Assembly: GCA_045538895.1 (NCBI GenBank)
Contig: JAZQEH010000097.1
Span: 1 to 24,307, forward strand
DNA length: 24,307 bases
Direction: 5' to 3'
Source: UMGS902 sp045538895
GTDB taxonomy: Bacteria > Bacillota > Clostridia > Oscillospirales > CAG-272
The position numbers and the translations under genes were made by a program. Below, in pieces: positions 1 through 7,096 of this stretch. The notes under the pieces are model-generated. The model saw nothing but the letters and a program-made list of their open reading frames with translations, did no database searches and was not told the DNA's origin. Positions within the stretch are counted from its first letter, which is position 1, and each line of letters opens with the position of its first letter.

Positions 1-143
1 GTTTATGTAATGGGACGCACCAACCGTGGTAGGGGACGGCGCCTTCGACGTCCCGCATGAACAAAGGCGAAACGGGATGTCCAGGGGGCCATCCCCTACC
101 GGTTTGTGGTTTCCCATTTACTCCCATAAACATTAATTTACAA
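1..143. repeat. Miniature hairpin repeat, copy 1 (left edge cut by window)
   Basis: This stretch is a near duplicate of 4295-4437; I count about nine differences over 143 bases. Its core is an imperfect inverted repeat with arms of about 27 bases: the left arm begins GTAGGGGACGG and ends GACGTCCCG (about 31-57), and the right arm runs from CGGGATGTCC to CATCCCCTAC (about 74-109). Its right end, read on the minus strand, is TAAATTAATGTTTATGG, the terminus shared with other elements here. It ends two bases before the hisB ribosome binding site, so it sits inside or at the head of the his operon. It has no coding capacity for a transposase, so a MITE-like or REP-like non-autonomous element is the likeliest class. 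Confidence 0.8.
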
Positions 144-152
144 GGAGAAATT

Positions 153-740
153 ATGAGAGAAGCAAAAATCGGCAGAATAACTGCCGAAACAAGCATTTCG
201 CTTGAGCTTTGCCTTGACGGCAAGGGCGAAAGCCACATAAACAGCGGCAGCGGTTTTCTTGACCACATGCTTACGCTTTTTGCAAAACACGCAAACTTCA
301 ACTTGAACGTAACCTGCGACGGCGATACCGAGGTTGACTATCACCACACCGCAGAGGACATAGGTATTGTTCTGGGACAAGCCTTTTCCAAGGCTGTGGG
401 AGATAAAAAAGGCATAGTACGCTACGGCAGCATGATGCTCCCGATGGATGAAACGCTTATTCTTTCTGCCGTTGACCTTTCAGGCAGAAGCGGTCTTTAT
501 TACGATTGCAAGATTCCCGCCCCCAAGGTCGGCAACTTTGACACCGAGCTTTGCGAGGAGTTCTGGGCTGCGTTTGTACGCAGTGCGGCATGCACTCTGC
601 ACATACGAAAAATCTCAGGCACAAACTCACATCACATAATCGAAGGCGTTTTCAAGAGCGTGGCTCGCAGTCTGCGTGCCGCAGTTTCAATTGACAAGGA
701 CAATTCAGATTCCCTTCCCTCTACAAAAGGAGTTCTTTAA
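153..740 (+). CDS. hisB: Imidazoleglycerol-phosphate dehydratase
   Basis: This 195-residue protein dehydrates imidazole-glycerol phosphate to imidazole-acetol phosphate, in the second half of histidine biosynthesis. The family's metal-binding signatures are visible: GFLDHML at about residues 34-40, DYHHTAED at 62-69 and SHHIIEG near the C-terminus. The length matches the stand-alone bacterial enzyme, with no fused phosphatase domain as in enterobacterial HisB. I chose the ATG at 153 because AAGGAGA at 142-148 precedes it. The frame stays open upstream to 57, but that part is only translated repeat DNA. The stop codon overlaps the hisH start by one base (TAATG), so the two are translationally coupled. 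Upstream his genes presumably lie outside the window. Confidence 0.96.
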   Translation: MREAKIGRITAETSISLELCLDGKGESHINSGSGFLDHMLTLFAKHANFNLNVTCDGDTEVDYHHTAEDIGIVLGQAFSKAVGDKKGIVRYGSMMLPMDETLILSAVDLSGRSGLYYDCKIPAPKVGNFDTELCEEFWAAFVRSAACTLHIRKISGTNSHHIIEGVFKSVARSLRAAVSIDKDNSDSLPSTKGVL

Positions 741-1351
741 TGGTTGCAATAATTGACTACGGAGTGGGCAATCTTTTTTCTCTGAAATGCTCGTTCGATG
801 CCATCAGTGCCGATACCGTTATCACGGCTGATGAAAGCGTGATAAGAGCGGCTGACAGAATTCTGCTACCCGGCGTGGGTGCCTTTGGAGATGCCGCAAA
901 AAAGCTTCGTGAAAGCGGACTTGACAAGGTTATCGTAGAAGAAGCAAAGAACGGTAAGCCTCTGCTTGGAATCTGCCTTGGCATGCAGCTTTTATTTGAA
1001 AAAGGCTATGAGTACGGCGTGCATGACGGCCTTGCACTTATCAAGGGTGAAATCGTACCGATTGCCGATGTTATACGGGATGATTTGAAAATTCCGCATA
1101 TCGGCTGGAACGCCCTGCATTTCGGCAAAGAAAAGAGCCCGCTATTCAAATACTTAAACGAGGGTGATTGCGTGTATTTTGTACACTCATACTACGCAAG
1201 AACCGATGAGTGCAACGTGATTGCAACTGCCGAATACGGAGCAATGCTCACAGCGGCGGCATCATGCAAAAACGTTTACGGTTGCCAATTTCACCCCGAA
1301 AAAAGCGGCAAAGCAGGTCTTAACATTCTCAAAGCTTTTTGTGAGGTATAA
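740..1351 (+). CDS. hisH: Imidazole glycerol phosphate synthase, glutamine amidotransferase subunit
   Basis: HisH hydrolyses glutamine and channels ammonia to HisF in the IGP synthase heterodimer. The 203-residue protein has the class I amidotransferase triad: nucleophile Cys79 in GICLGMQ, and His185 and Glu187 in FHPEKSG. The N-terminus IIDYGVGNL and the oxyanion region PGVGAFGDA are typical of HisH. Its ribosome binding site AAAGGAG lies in the last codons of hisB, and it starts inside the hisB stop. The partner hisF is two genes downstream in the same operon. Confidence 0.96.
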   Translation: MVAIIDYGVGNLFSLKCSFDAISADTVITADESVIRAADRILLPGVGAFGDAAKKLRESGLDKVIVEEAKNGKPLLGICLGMQLLFEKGYEYGVHDGLALIKGEIVPIADVIRDDLKIPHIGWNALHFGKEKSPLFKYLNEGDCVYFVHSYYARTDECNVIATAEYGAMLTAAASCKNVYGCQFHPEKSGKAGLNILKAFCEV

Positions 1352-1354
1352 TCT

Positions 1355-2068
1355 ATGTTTATTTTTCCCGCCATTGACCTTTATGAGGGCAAAGCGGTTC
1401 GCCTTTACAAGGGCGACTATACAAAAATGACCGTTTACAGCGACACCCCCGTAGACGTTGCACACGACTTTGAAAAAAGCGGTGCAAAGCATCTGCATAT
1501 CGTTGACCTTGAAGGTGCTAAAAGCGGTACAACACCCAATCTCGACACGGTTTGCAAGCTAAAGCAAAGCACCTCCCTGTTTTGCGAAATCGGCGGCGGT
1601 ATACGTACAATGGACATTGTTGACCGATATATAAACGCAGGTATCGACCGTGTTATACTCGGCACTGCGGCGGTCACAAACCCGACGTTTGCGATGGAGG
1701 CTGCAAAGAAATACGGCGAAAAAATCGCCGTTGGTGTAGACATAAAAGACGGCTTTGTTGCCGTAAAGGGCTGGACAGAAAAGTCAAACGAAACCGCCTT
1801 TGAATTCTGCAAAAAGATGCAGGATATCGGCATTTCAACCCTGATCTGCACCGATATTTCAAAGGACGGTGCCATGCAGGGCACAAACGTTGAGCTTTAC
1901 AAAGCACTTTCAAACGAGCTTAAAATGCAGATAATCGCATCCGGCGGTGTTTCCTCACTTGACGATGTAAAAGCTCTCCGCAAGCTTGACATATACGGTG
2001 CTATCGTAGGCAAAGCGTACTACACGGGTGCCATCTCTATTAAAGATGCGGTGGAGGCAGCCAGATGA
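1355..2068 (+). CDS. hisA: ProFAR isomerase (phosphoribosylformimino-AICAR-P isomerase)
   Basis: HisA carries out the Amadori isomerisation of ProFAR to PRFAR, the substrate of HisHF. It is a 237-residue half-barrel-duplicated TIM barrel. The two catalytic aspartates fall at the expected positions, Asp8 (PAIDLYEGKAVRL) and Asp129 (VGVDIKDG). The phosphate-binding glycine motifs GGGIR (80-84) and ASGGVSS are present. It starts three bases after hisH, with GAGG upstream, and its last four bases overlap hisF (ATGA). No TrpF-like dual role is indicated. Confidence 0.96.
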   Translation: MFIFPAIDLYEGKAVRLYKGDYTKMTVYSDTPVDVAHDFEKSGAKHLHIVDLEGAKSGTTPNLDTVCKLKQSTSLFCEIGGGIRTMDIVDRYINAGIDRVILGTAAVTNPTFAMEAAKKYGEKIAVGVDIKDGFVAVKGWTEKSNETAFEFCKKMQDIGISTLICTDISKDGAMQGTNVELYKALSNELKMQIIASGGVSSLDDVKALRKLDIYGAIVGKAYYTGAISIKDAVEAAR

Positions 2069-2826
2069 TTACAAAAAGAATAATTCCCTGCCTTGACGTT
2101 AAAAACGGCAGAGTTGTCAAGGGTGTAAACTTTCAAGGACTTGCCGACGTTTCATCCCCGGTATCGCTTGCGAAATTCTACAGCGAGTGCGGTGCCGACG
2201 AGCTTGTTTTCTATGACATAACTGCATCTGCTGAAGGACGTGAACTTTTCACCGATATTCTCACCGAAACCGCAAGACAGGTGTTCATCCCTCTCACAGT
2301 AGGCGGCGGTATCAATACTCTCGATGACTTTGACCGTGTGCTGAAGTGCGGTGCCGACAAGGTGAGCGTCAACTCGGGTGCAATCCGCAATCCATCGCTT
2401 GTATACGAAGCGGCAAAGCGTTACGGCGACCAGTGCGTTGTGCTTTCTGTTGACGTAAAGCGAGTTGACGGCGTATACCGTGTTTTTGCCAAGGGCGGCA
2501 GAGAAAACACGGGCATGGAAGCACTTGATTGGATAAAGCAATGCGTTGCAAACGGCGCAGGCGAAATCGTAGTAAACTCTATCGACACCGACGGCGTAAA
2601 AAAGGGCTTTGACCTTGAAATGCTTGATGCAGTATGCAATATCGTTTCCGTACCCGTAATAGCATCGGGCGGTGCAGGCTGCATAAACGACTTTATAACT
2701 CTTTTTAAAACCCTGCCAAAGGTTGATGCAGGACTTGCCGCATCTATTTTCCATTTTGGAGAGGTTGCAATAAGCGACCTTAAAGCTGAAATGGCTGCAC
2801 ATGGCATCCCCACAAGAAAGGACTAA
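2065..2826 (+). CDS. hisF: Imidazole glycerol phosphate synthase, cyclase subunit
   Basis: HisF uses ammonia delivered from HisH to convert PRFAR to imidazole-glycerol phosphate and AICAR. The 253-residue TIM barrel carries both catalytic aspartates at their canonical numbers, Asp11 (IIPCLDVKNGRVVKG) and Asp130 (LSVDVKR). The motifs TVGGGI (78-83) and ASGGAG bind the two phosphates of the substrate. The start is coupled to hisA by an ATGA overlap, and GGAGG in the hisA tail serves as ribosome binding site. Confidence 0.97.
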   Translation: MITKRIIPCLDVKNGRVVKGVNFQGLADVSSPVSLAKFYSECGADELVFYDITASAEGRELFTDILTETARQVFIPLTVGGGINTLDDFDRVLKCGADKVSVNSGAIRNPSLVYEAAKRYGDQCVVLSVDVKRVDGVYRVFAKGGRENTGMEALDWIKQCVANGAGEIVVNSIDTDGVKKGFDLEMLDAVCNIVSVPVIASGGAGCINDFITLFKTLPKVDAGLAASIFHFGEVAISDLKAEMAAHGIPTRKD

Positions 2827-2828
2827 AA

Positions 2829-3479
2829 ATGATAAATATTGACGAACTAAAATTTGACGAAAAAGGGCTTATCCCTGCAATAGTAAAGGATGCGGTTTCA
2901 GGCAGAGTGCTGACACTTGCATACATGAACCGTGAAAGCCTTGAAATCTCTATTGAAAAAGAACTGACATGCTTCTGGAGCCGTTCAAGACAGGAACTCT
3001 GGCTTAAGGGTGAAACAAGCGGAAACTTTCAGCACATAGTTTCAATAACCGCTGACTGCGACAAGGATGCACTGCTTATTTCCGTTGAGCCCGACGGTCC
3101 TGCCTGCCACACAGGCACGTTTTCATGCTTTGAGAATCCGCTTTTTTGCAGTGAGGAAAGACATGATTTTTCGCTCGACTCGCTTATGAAGCTTATTGAG
3201 GGCAGAAAAACCGATAAAAAAGAAGGCTCGTACACAACCTATCTCTTTGAAAAAGGACTTGACAAGATTCTGAAAAAGGTCGGTGAGGAATCAACCGAGG
3301 TTATAATTGCGGCAAAAGCCGAGGATAAAGCCGAAACCGTCTACGAAATTGCAGACCTTGCATACCACGTTATGGTGCTTATGGTTGAAGCAGGCATCTC
3401 GCTTGAAGATATTCACCGTGAGCTTGCAAGCCGCCACGTTATTGACACGAAAGTCAAGCAGGAGAAAATGACCAAATGA
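2829..3479 (+). CDS. hisI: Bifunctional PR-AMP cyclohydrolase / PR-ATP pyrophosphatase (HisIE)
   Basis: This 216-residue fusion performs steps two and three of histidine synthesis. Residues 1 to about 108 are the HisI cyclohydrolase, with FWSRSRQELWLKGETSGN and the metal-ligand cysteines in PACHTGTFSCF. Residues from about 113 are HisE, an alpha-helical pyrophosphohydrolase with KKVGEESTEVIIAAK. The gene starts two bases after hisF (AAAGGA is the ribosome binding site) and overlaps the following gene by four bases. Separate hisI and hisE are common elsewhere, so the fused form is a real feature of this lineage. Confidence 0.96.
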   Translation: MINIDELKFDEKGLIPAIVKDAVSGRVLTLAYMNRESLEISIEKELTCFWSRSRQELWLKGETSGNFQHIVSITADCDKDALLISVEPDGPACHTGTFSCFENPLFCSEERHDFSLDSLMKLIEGRKTDKKEGSYTTYLFEKGLDKILKKVGEESTEVIIAAKAEDKAETVYEIADLAYHVMVLMVEAGISLEDIHRELASRHVIDTKVKQEKMTK

Positions 3480-4258
3480 TTTTACAGGACTTACACACGC
3501 ACACCTCATACTGTGACGGCAAAAGCACACCCGAAGAAATGATTCTTGCCGCAATAGAAAAAGGACTTGTAAAAATCGGGTTTTCAGGTCATTGCTACAC
3601 TTTTTTTGACGAGCGTTACTGCATGTCAATTCCGAACATAATCAAGTATATTTCAGAAATCAACATGCTTAAAGAGAAATACAAGGGCAAAATAAAAATT
3701 CTGTGCGGAGTCGAGCAGGACTATTATTCAAACTTTTCAAGGATGGGGTTTGACTATATAATAGGCTCTGTGCACTATATCAAATGCGGTGAGGAATATA
3801 TAGCGATTGACGAGAGCAAAGAAATACTCATTGACGCCGCAAACAGATATTTTGACGGTGACATATACTCGCTTTGTGAGGAATATTTCCGTTTAGTCGG
3901 TAACGTTGTCGGCAAAACCGATGCCGATATAATAGGACATTTCGACCTTATCTCGAAATTCAATGAAGACGGCTCGCTTTTTGACGAAAATCACCCCCGC
4001 TACGTAGCGGCGTATACCGCCGCGCTTGACAAGCTGCTTGAAACAGAAGCTCCCTTCGAAGTAAATACAGGTGCAATTTCAAGAGGATACCGCACACGTC
4101 CCTATCCAAGCTATGCCCAGCTTGAATACATTGCAAAAAAAGAAGGAACCGTGATTTTAAACAGCGATGCACACAGTGCAGAAACGCTTTGCCATGAATT
4201 TGAAAAATGGTATGCCGAATGTGAAAAAATCGGCGTAAAGATAAAGACACAGGTATGA
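3476..4258 (+). CDS. hisK: Histidinol-phosphatase, PHP family
   Basis: It is predicted to dephosphorylate histidinol phosphate, the step missing from the mono-functional hisB here. The 260-residue PHP-domain protein has the N-terminal metal motif DLHTHTSYCDG (His7, His9), GFSGH, an internal GVEQDY, the IIGSVHY segment, IIGHFDL and the C-terminal NSDAHS, which together match HisK/HisJ-type enzymes. It overlaps hisIE by four bases and is the last gene of the operon. The final codons and stop lie inside the terminator hairpin. The family is certain; the substrate rests on the operon context. Confidence 0.93.
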   Translation: MILQDLHTHTSYCDGKSTPEEMILAAIEKGLVKIGFSGHCYTFFDERYCMSIPNIIKYISEINMLKEKYKGKIKILCGVEQDYYSNFSRMGFDYIIGSVHYIKCGEEYIAIDESKEILIDAANRYFDGDIYSLCEEYFRLVGNVVGKTDADIIGHFDLISKFNEDGSLFDENHPRYVAAYTAALDKLLETEAPFEVNTGAISRGYRTRPYPSYAQLEYIAKKEGTVILNSDAHSAETLCHEFEKWYAECEKIGVKIKTQV

Positions 4259-4274
4259 AACCTGTGTCTTTTTT
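4243..4274 (+). terminator. Rho-independent terminator of the his operon
   Basis: AAAGACACAGGT (4243-4254) pairs perfectly with ACCTGTGTCTTT (4260-4271) around a five-base loop, and the T run continues to 4274. The hisK stop (4256-4258) is in the loop, so the ribosome on the last codons must clear before the hairpin can form. Confidence 0.9.
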
Positions 4275-4285
4275 GCATAGTGAGA

Positions 4286-4434
4286 TAAATTATAGTTTAC
4301 GTAATGGTGACGTACCAACCGTGGTAGGGGACGGCGCCTTCGACGTCCCGCATGAACCAAGGCAAAACGGGATGTCCAGGGGGCCATCCCCTACGGTTTG
4401 TGGTTTCCCATTTACTCTCATAATCATTAATTTA
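4286..4434. repeat. Miniature hairpin repeat, copy 2
   Basis: This is the sister of 1-143 and is complete here. It begins TAAATTATAGTTTACG on the plus strand and ends, read on the minus strand, TAAATTAATGATTATGAGAG, so it has short imperfect terminal inverted repeats. The core is the same GTAGGGGA...TCCCCTAC inverted repeat at about 4323-4402. It fills the space between convergent hisK and dapA, and its right-hand TAA is the dapA stop codon. Confidence 0.8.
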
Positions 4435-5328
4435 CAACAAACTCAGCCGTTTCATTTCTTCTTTGATTTTAACTTTGAGTTCATCCGATATATCCCCCAT
4501 AGGGAGCCGCATTTCTGCCGAGCAGAGTTCGAGCAGACTCATTGCATACTTAAGCGGTGCAGGATTGGTTTCGGCAAACAAAAGCGAAATCAGATACGCA
4601 TAAGTCTGTGCATACTTTGAAGCGACGGTATAATCGTTTGCAAGTGCCGCATGTGTCATTGCCGCAGTAGCGGCTGGAGCAATATTTGAAAGCACCGATA
4701 TAACTCCCTTGCCGCCAACCGAAATCACAGGAAGAATCATATCATCGTTTCCGCTATAAACGTAAAGTTGCGTTTCGCCTGCGAGACGTGTAATCTTTGT
4801 CAGATTTGATGCCGCCTCTTTTACCGCAACCACGTTCTCGATTTTTTCAAGTTCCTTATACTGCTCAAAGTTTAGGTCCACTCCCGTGCGTGACGGTACG
4901 TTGTAAAGTATCACAGGTTTTCCGTCTGCGGCATCGGCAACTCGCTTATAATGCTCAATAATCCCCTTTGCCGTACCCTTATTACAATACGGTGTAATTA
5001 CAAGCACTGCATCAGCACCGAGACTCACCGCCTCGCTGCAAAGCTTTACCGCTGTAGCGGTATCCGACGAGCCGCACCCAACAACTACAGGCACTCTGCC
5101 GTCCGCTTCGGTTTTCACCGCCTCGGTAATCTTCCTCCGCTCATCACGTGAAAGCGTTGCCGCTTCACCCGTTGTTCCTGCCACGGTGAGGGCGGAAACA
5201 CCCATATCTATTTGCCACTGCGTATGACGGCGGAGCGAGTCATAATCAACGCTACCGCAGGAAAACGGTGTTGCCAAAGCGGTTGACACCCCCGAAAATG
5301 GCAAACTTTTTAAATTATATGTATCCAT
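4432..5328 (-). CDS. dapA: 4-hydroxy-tetrahydrodipicolinate synthase
   Basis: DapA condenses pyruvate with aspartate semialdehyde, the first step of the diaminopimelate/lysine branch. The 298-residue TIM barrel has GTTGEAATLS (51-60), the Tyr142 of LYNVPSRTGVD and the Schiff-base Lys170 in VAVKEAAS. The segment usually read TPYYNK is TPYCNK (112-117), so the second tyrosine, which corresponds to E. coli Tyr107 of the proton-relay triad, is Cys115. The start is supported by GGAGGGG upstream. It stands alone, without dapB or lysC nearby. A related pyruvate lyase of the DapA/NanA family is the alternative, but the GTTGEA motif favours DapA. Confidence 0.9.
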   Translation of the reverse strand: MDTYNLKSLPFSGVSTALATPFSCGSVDYDSLRRHTQWQIDMGVSALTVAGTTGEAATLSRDERRKITEAVKTEADGRVPVVVGCGSSDTATAVKLCSEAVSLGADAVLVITPYCNKGTAKGIIEHYKRVADAADGKPVILYNVPSRTGVDLNFEQYKELEKIENVVAVKEAASNLTKITRLAGETQLYVYSGNDDMILPVISVGGKGVISVLSNIAPAATAAMTHAALANDYTVASKYAQTYAYLISLLFAETNPAPLKYAMSLLELCSAEMRLPMGDISDELKVKIKEEMKRLSLL

Positions 5329-5343
5329 AAATACCCCTCCTAC

Positions 5344-5372
5344 TTGAAATTTTTGAAAACTAATACTATAAT
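5344..5372 (+). promoter_or_regulatory. SigA-type promoter for queA
   Basis: TTGAAA (5344-5349), a 17-base spacer and a perfect TATAAT (5367-5372) lie about 43 bases before the queA start, in the 86-base region divergent from dapA. A short palindrome ACTATAATAGT (5366-5376) spans the -10 box. The dapA promoter must lie in the same AT-rich region, but I see no clear -35 for it. Confidence 0.75.
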
Positions 5373-5414
5373 AGTACTAATATTAAAATATGTAGAAAGA
5401 CTAAATTTGGATAG

Positions 5415-6476
5415 ATGATTACTAACGAAAGACTGAAAACCGACCTTAAAAAAAGTGATTTTTTTTACGATTTGCCCGAGGAGCTGATTGCACAGTCACC
5501 GTCTGAAAAGCGTGACTGCTCACGTCTTATGGTTTTAAACCGTGAAAACGGCGATATTGAACACAAGCATTTTTACGATATTATCGACTACTTAAATCCC
5601 GGTGACGTGCTTGTTGTAAACAACTCAAAAGTTATTCCTGCCCGTATTTTCGGCAAGGATATCGAAAAGGATGACCGCATAGTTGAGTTTTTGCTGCTCC
5701 GCCGTCACGGTGACAGAGTATGGGAAACGCTTGTACGCCCCGGCAAAAAAGCAAAAATAGGAAAAAAATTTGTTTTTGGCAACGGTGAGCTTGTCGGCGA
5801 GATAACCGATATTGTTGAAGAGGGCAACCGCCTTATCACGTTTTCGCTCGGCGGTGCGGAGATTTTTCAGGCACTTGAAAAAATCGGCAACATGCCGCTT
5901 CCCCCTTACATTACAAAAAAACTTGAGGACAAAAGCCGCTACCAGACCGTTTATGCAAAAACCGAGGGCAGTGCCGCAGCTCCTACCGCAGGACTCCACT
6001 TTACCGAGGAACTGCTTGAAAGAATCAAAGAAAAAGGTGTGTCCATTGCTCCCGTTATGCTCCATGTGGGACTTGGCACGTTCCGTCCGGTAAAAGAGGA
6101 CAACGTAAACGACCACGTTATGCACAGCGAGTATTTCTCGATTTCAAAGGAAAGTGCAGACATAATCAACAGTGCAAAAGCAAACGGCGGCAGAGTGATT
6201 TGCGTTGGCACAACCTCATGCCGTGTGCTTGAGAGCGTTGCCGACGAAGACGGTACGCTCAAGGAAATGGCGGACGATACCGCAATTTTCATCTACCCCG
6301 GATACAAATTCAAAGCGGTGGATGCACTTATTACAAATTTCCATCTGCCAGAAAGCACTCTGCTCATGCTTGTAAGTGCACTTTACAACCGTGAAAAAAT
6401 GCTTGAGGCATACAAATGTGCAGTTGACGAAAAATATCGCTTCTTCTCTTTCGGTGATGCGATGCTGATACGATAA
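5415..6476 (+). CDS. queA: S-adenosylmethionine:tRNA ribosyltransferase-isomerase
   Basis: QueA transfers and isomerises the ribosyl moiety of SAM onto preQ1-modified tRNA to give epoxyqueuosine. The 353-residue protein shows the family hallmarks: DFFYDLPEELIAQSP at the N-terminus, VNNSKVIPARIFG, the segment with MPLPPYI, YQTVYAKTEGSAAAPTAGLHFT, HVGLGTFRPV and YKFKAVDALITNFHLPESTLLMLVSA. The ATG at 5415 directly follows an in-frame TAG and has only a weak GGATAG ribosome binding site, giving about ten extra residues before the conserved start. No tgt or other queuosine gene is adjacent. Confidence 0.96.
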   Translation: MITNERLKTDLKKSDFFYDLPEELIAQSPSEKRDCSRLMVLNRENGDIEHKHFYDIIDYLNPGDVLVVNNSKVIPARIFGKDIEKDDRIVEFLLLRRHGDRVWETLVRPGKKAKIGKKFVFGNGELVGEITDIVEEGNRLITFSLGGAEIFQALEKIGNMPLPPYITKKLEDKSRYQTVYAKTEGSAAAPTAGLHFTEELLERIKEKGVSIAPVMLHVGLGTFRPVKEDNVNDHVMHSEYFSISKESADIINSAKANGGRVICVGTTSCRVLESVADEDGTLKEMADDTAIFIYPGYKFKAVDALITNFHLPESTLLMLVSALYNREKMLEAYKCAVDEKYRFFSFGDAMLIR

Positions 6477-6495
6477 TGTATCAGCAAGTAAAAGG

Positions 6496-6585
6496 TAATA
6501 GTGAAGAGTGAAAAAGTAATGAAAATTTTCGCCCGTGGCGAAAATTAACCGAGATTATTCATTATTCACTATTCATTATTCATTA
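6496..6585. repeat. Small TIR element between queA and ruvX
   Basis: The outer arms are imperfect inverted copies of a TAATAGTGAAGAGTGAA-like sequence: the left arm is at 6496-6512, and the right end at about 6558-6585 carries repeated ATTCATT and TTCACT units. The centre is a perfect ten-base hairpin, AATTTTCGCC (6524-6533) with GGCGAAAATT (6537-6546) around CGT. About 90 bases with no coding potential; a MITE-like element of a type different from the others in this window. Confidence 0.7.
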
Positions 6586-6604
6586 ATTTCACGTGAGGTA
6601 TTTA

Positions 6605-7021
6605 ATGAAAAGAATAATGGGTGTTGACTATGGCGATGTACGTACAGGAATTGCCATATCCGATTCTAACCGATTTCTCGCAAGCGGAATCGGCACAATA
6701 AAAGAAGGCGGTATGCGTGCAACCGCAAAAAAGGTTGCCTCGCTTGCCGCAGAGCATGATGTTGGTATAATAGTTATCGGTTTACCTAAAAATATGGATG
6801 GTAGCGAGGGTTCAAGTGCAGACAAAATCCGTGCTTTTGCCGAGCTTTTAAAACCCATGACCGATGCTGAAATAGATTTTTTTGATGAGCGTGTTTCCAC
6901 CATGGCGGCACACCGCATTCTCAACATGACCGACACACGCGGCGAAAAACGCAAGGCGGTTGTTGACACGCTTTCGGCAGAGATTATTTTGCAGAACTAT
7001 CTCGACAAAAATTCAGTATAA
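6605..7021 (+). CDS. ruvX: YqgF/RuvX family Holliday-junction resolvase-like nuclease (pre-16S rRNA nuclease)
   Basis: This 138-residue RNase H-fold protein belongs to the family assigned to 5' processing of 16S rRNA, formerly called a Holliday junction resolvase. The N-terminal strand MGVDYGDVRTGIAISD carries the first catalytic aspartate (Asp8). IIVIGLPKNMDGSEG, FFDERVST and the C-terminal VVDTLSAEIILQNYLD complete the active site. I prefer the ATG at 6605 over the in-frame GTG at 6593, because GAGG (6595-6598) is then a properly spaced ribosome binding site and the length fits the family. It is separated from queA by a small repeat element. Confidence 0.94.
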   Translation: MKRIMGVDYGDVRTGIAISDSNRFLASGIGTIKEGGMRATAKKVASLAAEHDVGIIVIGLPKNMDGSEGSSADKIRAFAELLKPMTDAEIDFFDERVSTMAAHRILNMTDTRGEKRKAVVDTLSAEIILQNYLDKNSV

Positions 7022-7096
7022 CTCCAATTTATAATCATAAAAACATCACATTCAGACTTTATACTGTAGATAAGAAAAGCAAACGGAGGTATTCAC

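Noticed and set aside
57..152. N-terminal extension of HisB from the ATG at 57
   Set aside because: The extra residues are translated hairpin-repeat DNA; a good ribosome binding site and the conserved family start point to 153.
2152..2802. Long open frame antisense to hisF
   Set aside because: HisF is certain on the other strand; the antisense frame is cysteine-rich nonsense produced by codon bias.
1..4434. CRISPR array or integron-like array made by the repeated GTAGGGG sequences
   Set aside because: Only two copies 4 kb apart with genes between them; no regular spacers and no cas genes or integrase.
4255..4620. Plus-strand reading frame of 121 codons across the repeat and the dapA 3' end
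   Set aside because: It begins in the hisK terminator, runs through repeat DNA and is antisense to dapA; no ribosome binding site and no recognisable protein.
5329..5414. Lysine riboswitch or T-box upstream of dapA
   Set aside because: The intergenic region is only 86 bases, AT-rich and without a long structured leader or terminator hairpin.
6593..6604. GTG start of ruvX adding four residues
   Set aside because: The GTG overlaps the ribosome binding site that serves the ATG at 6605, and family members begin at that position.
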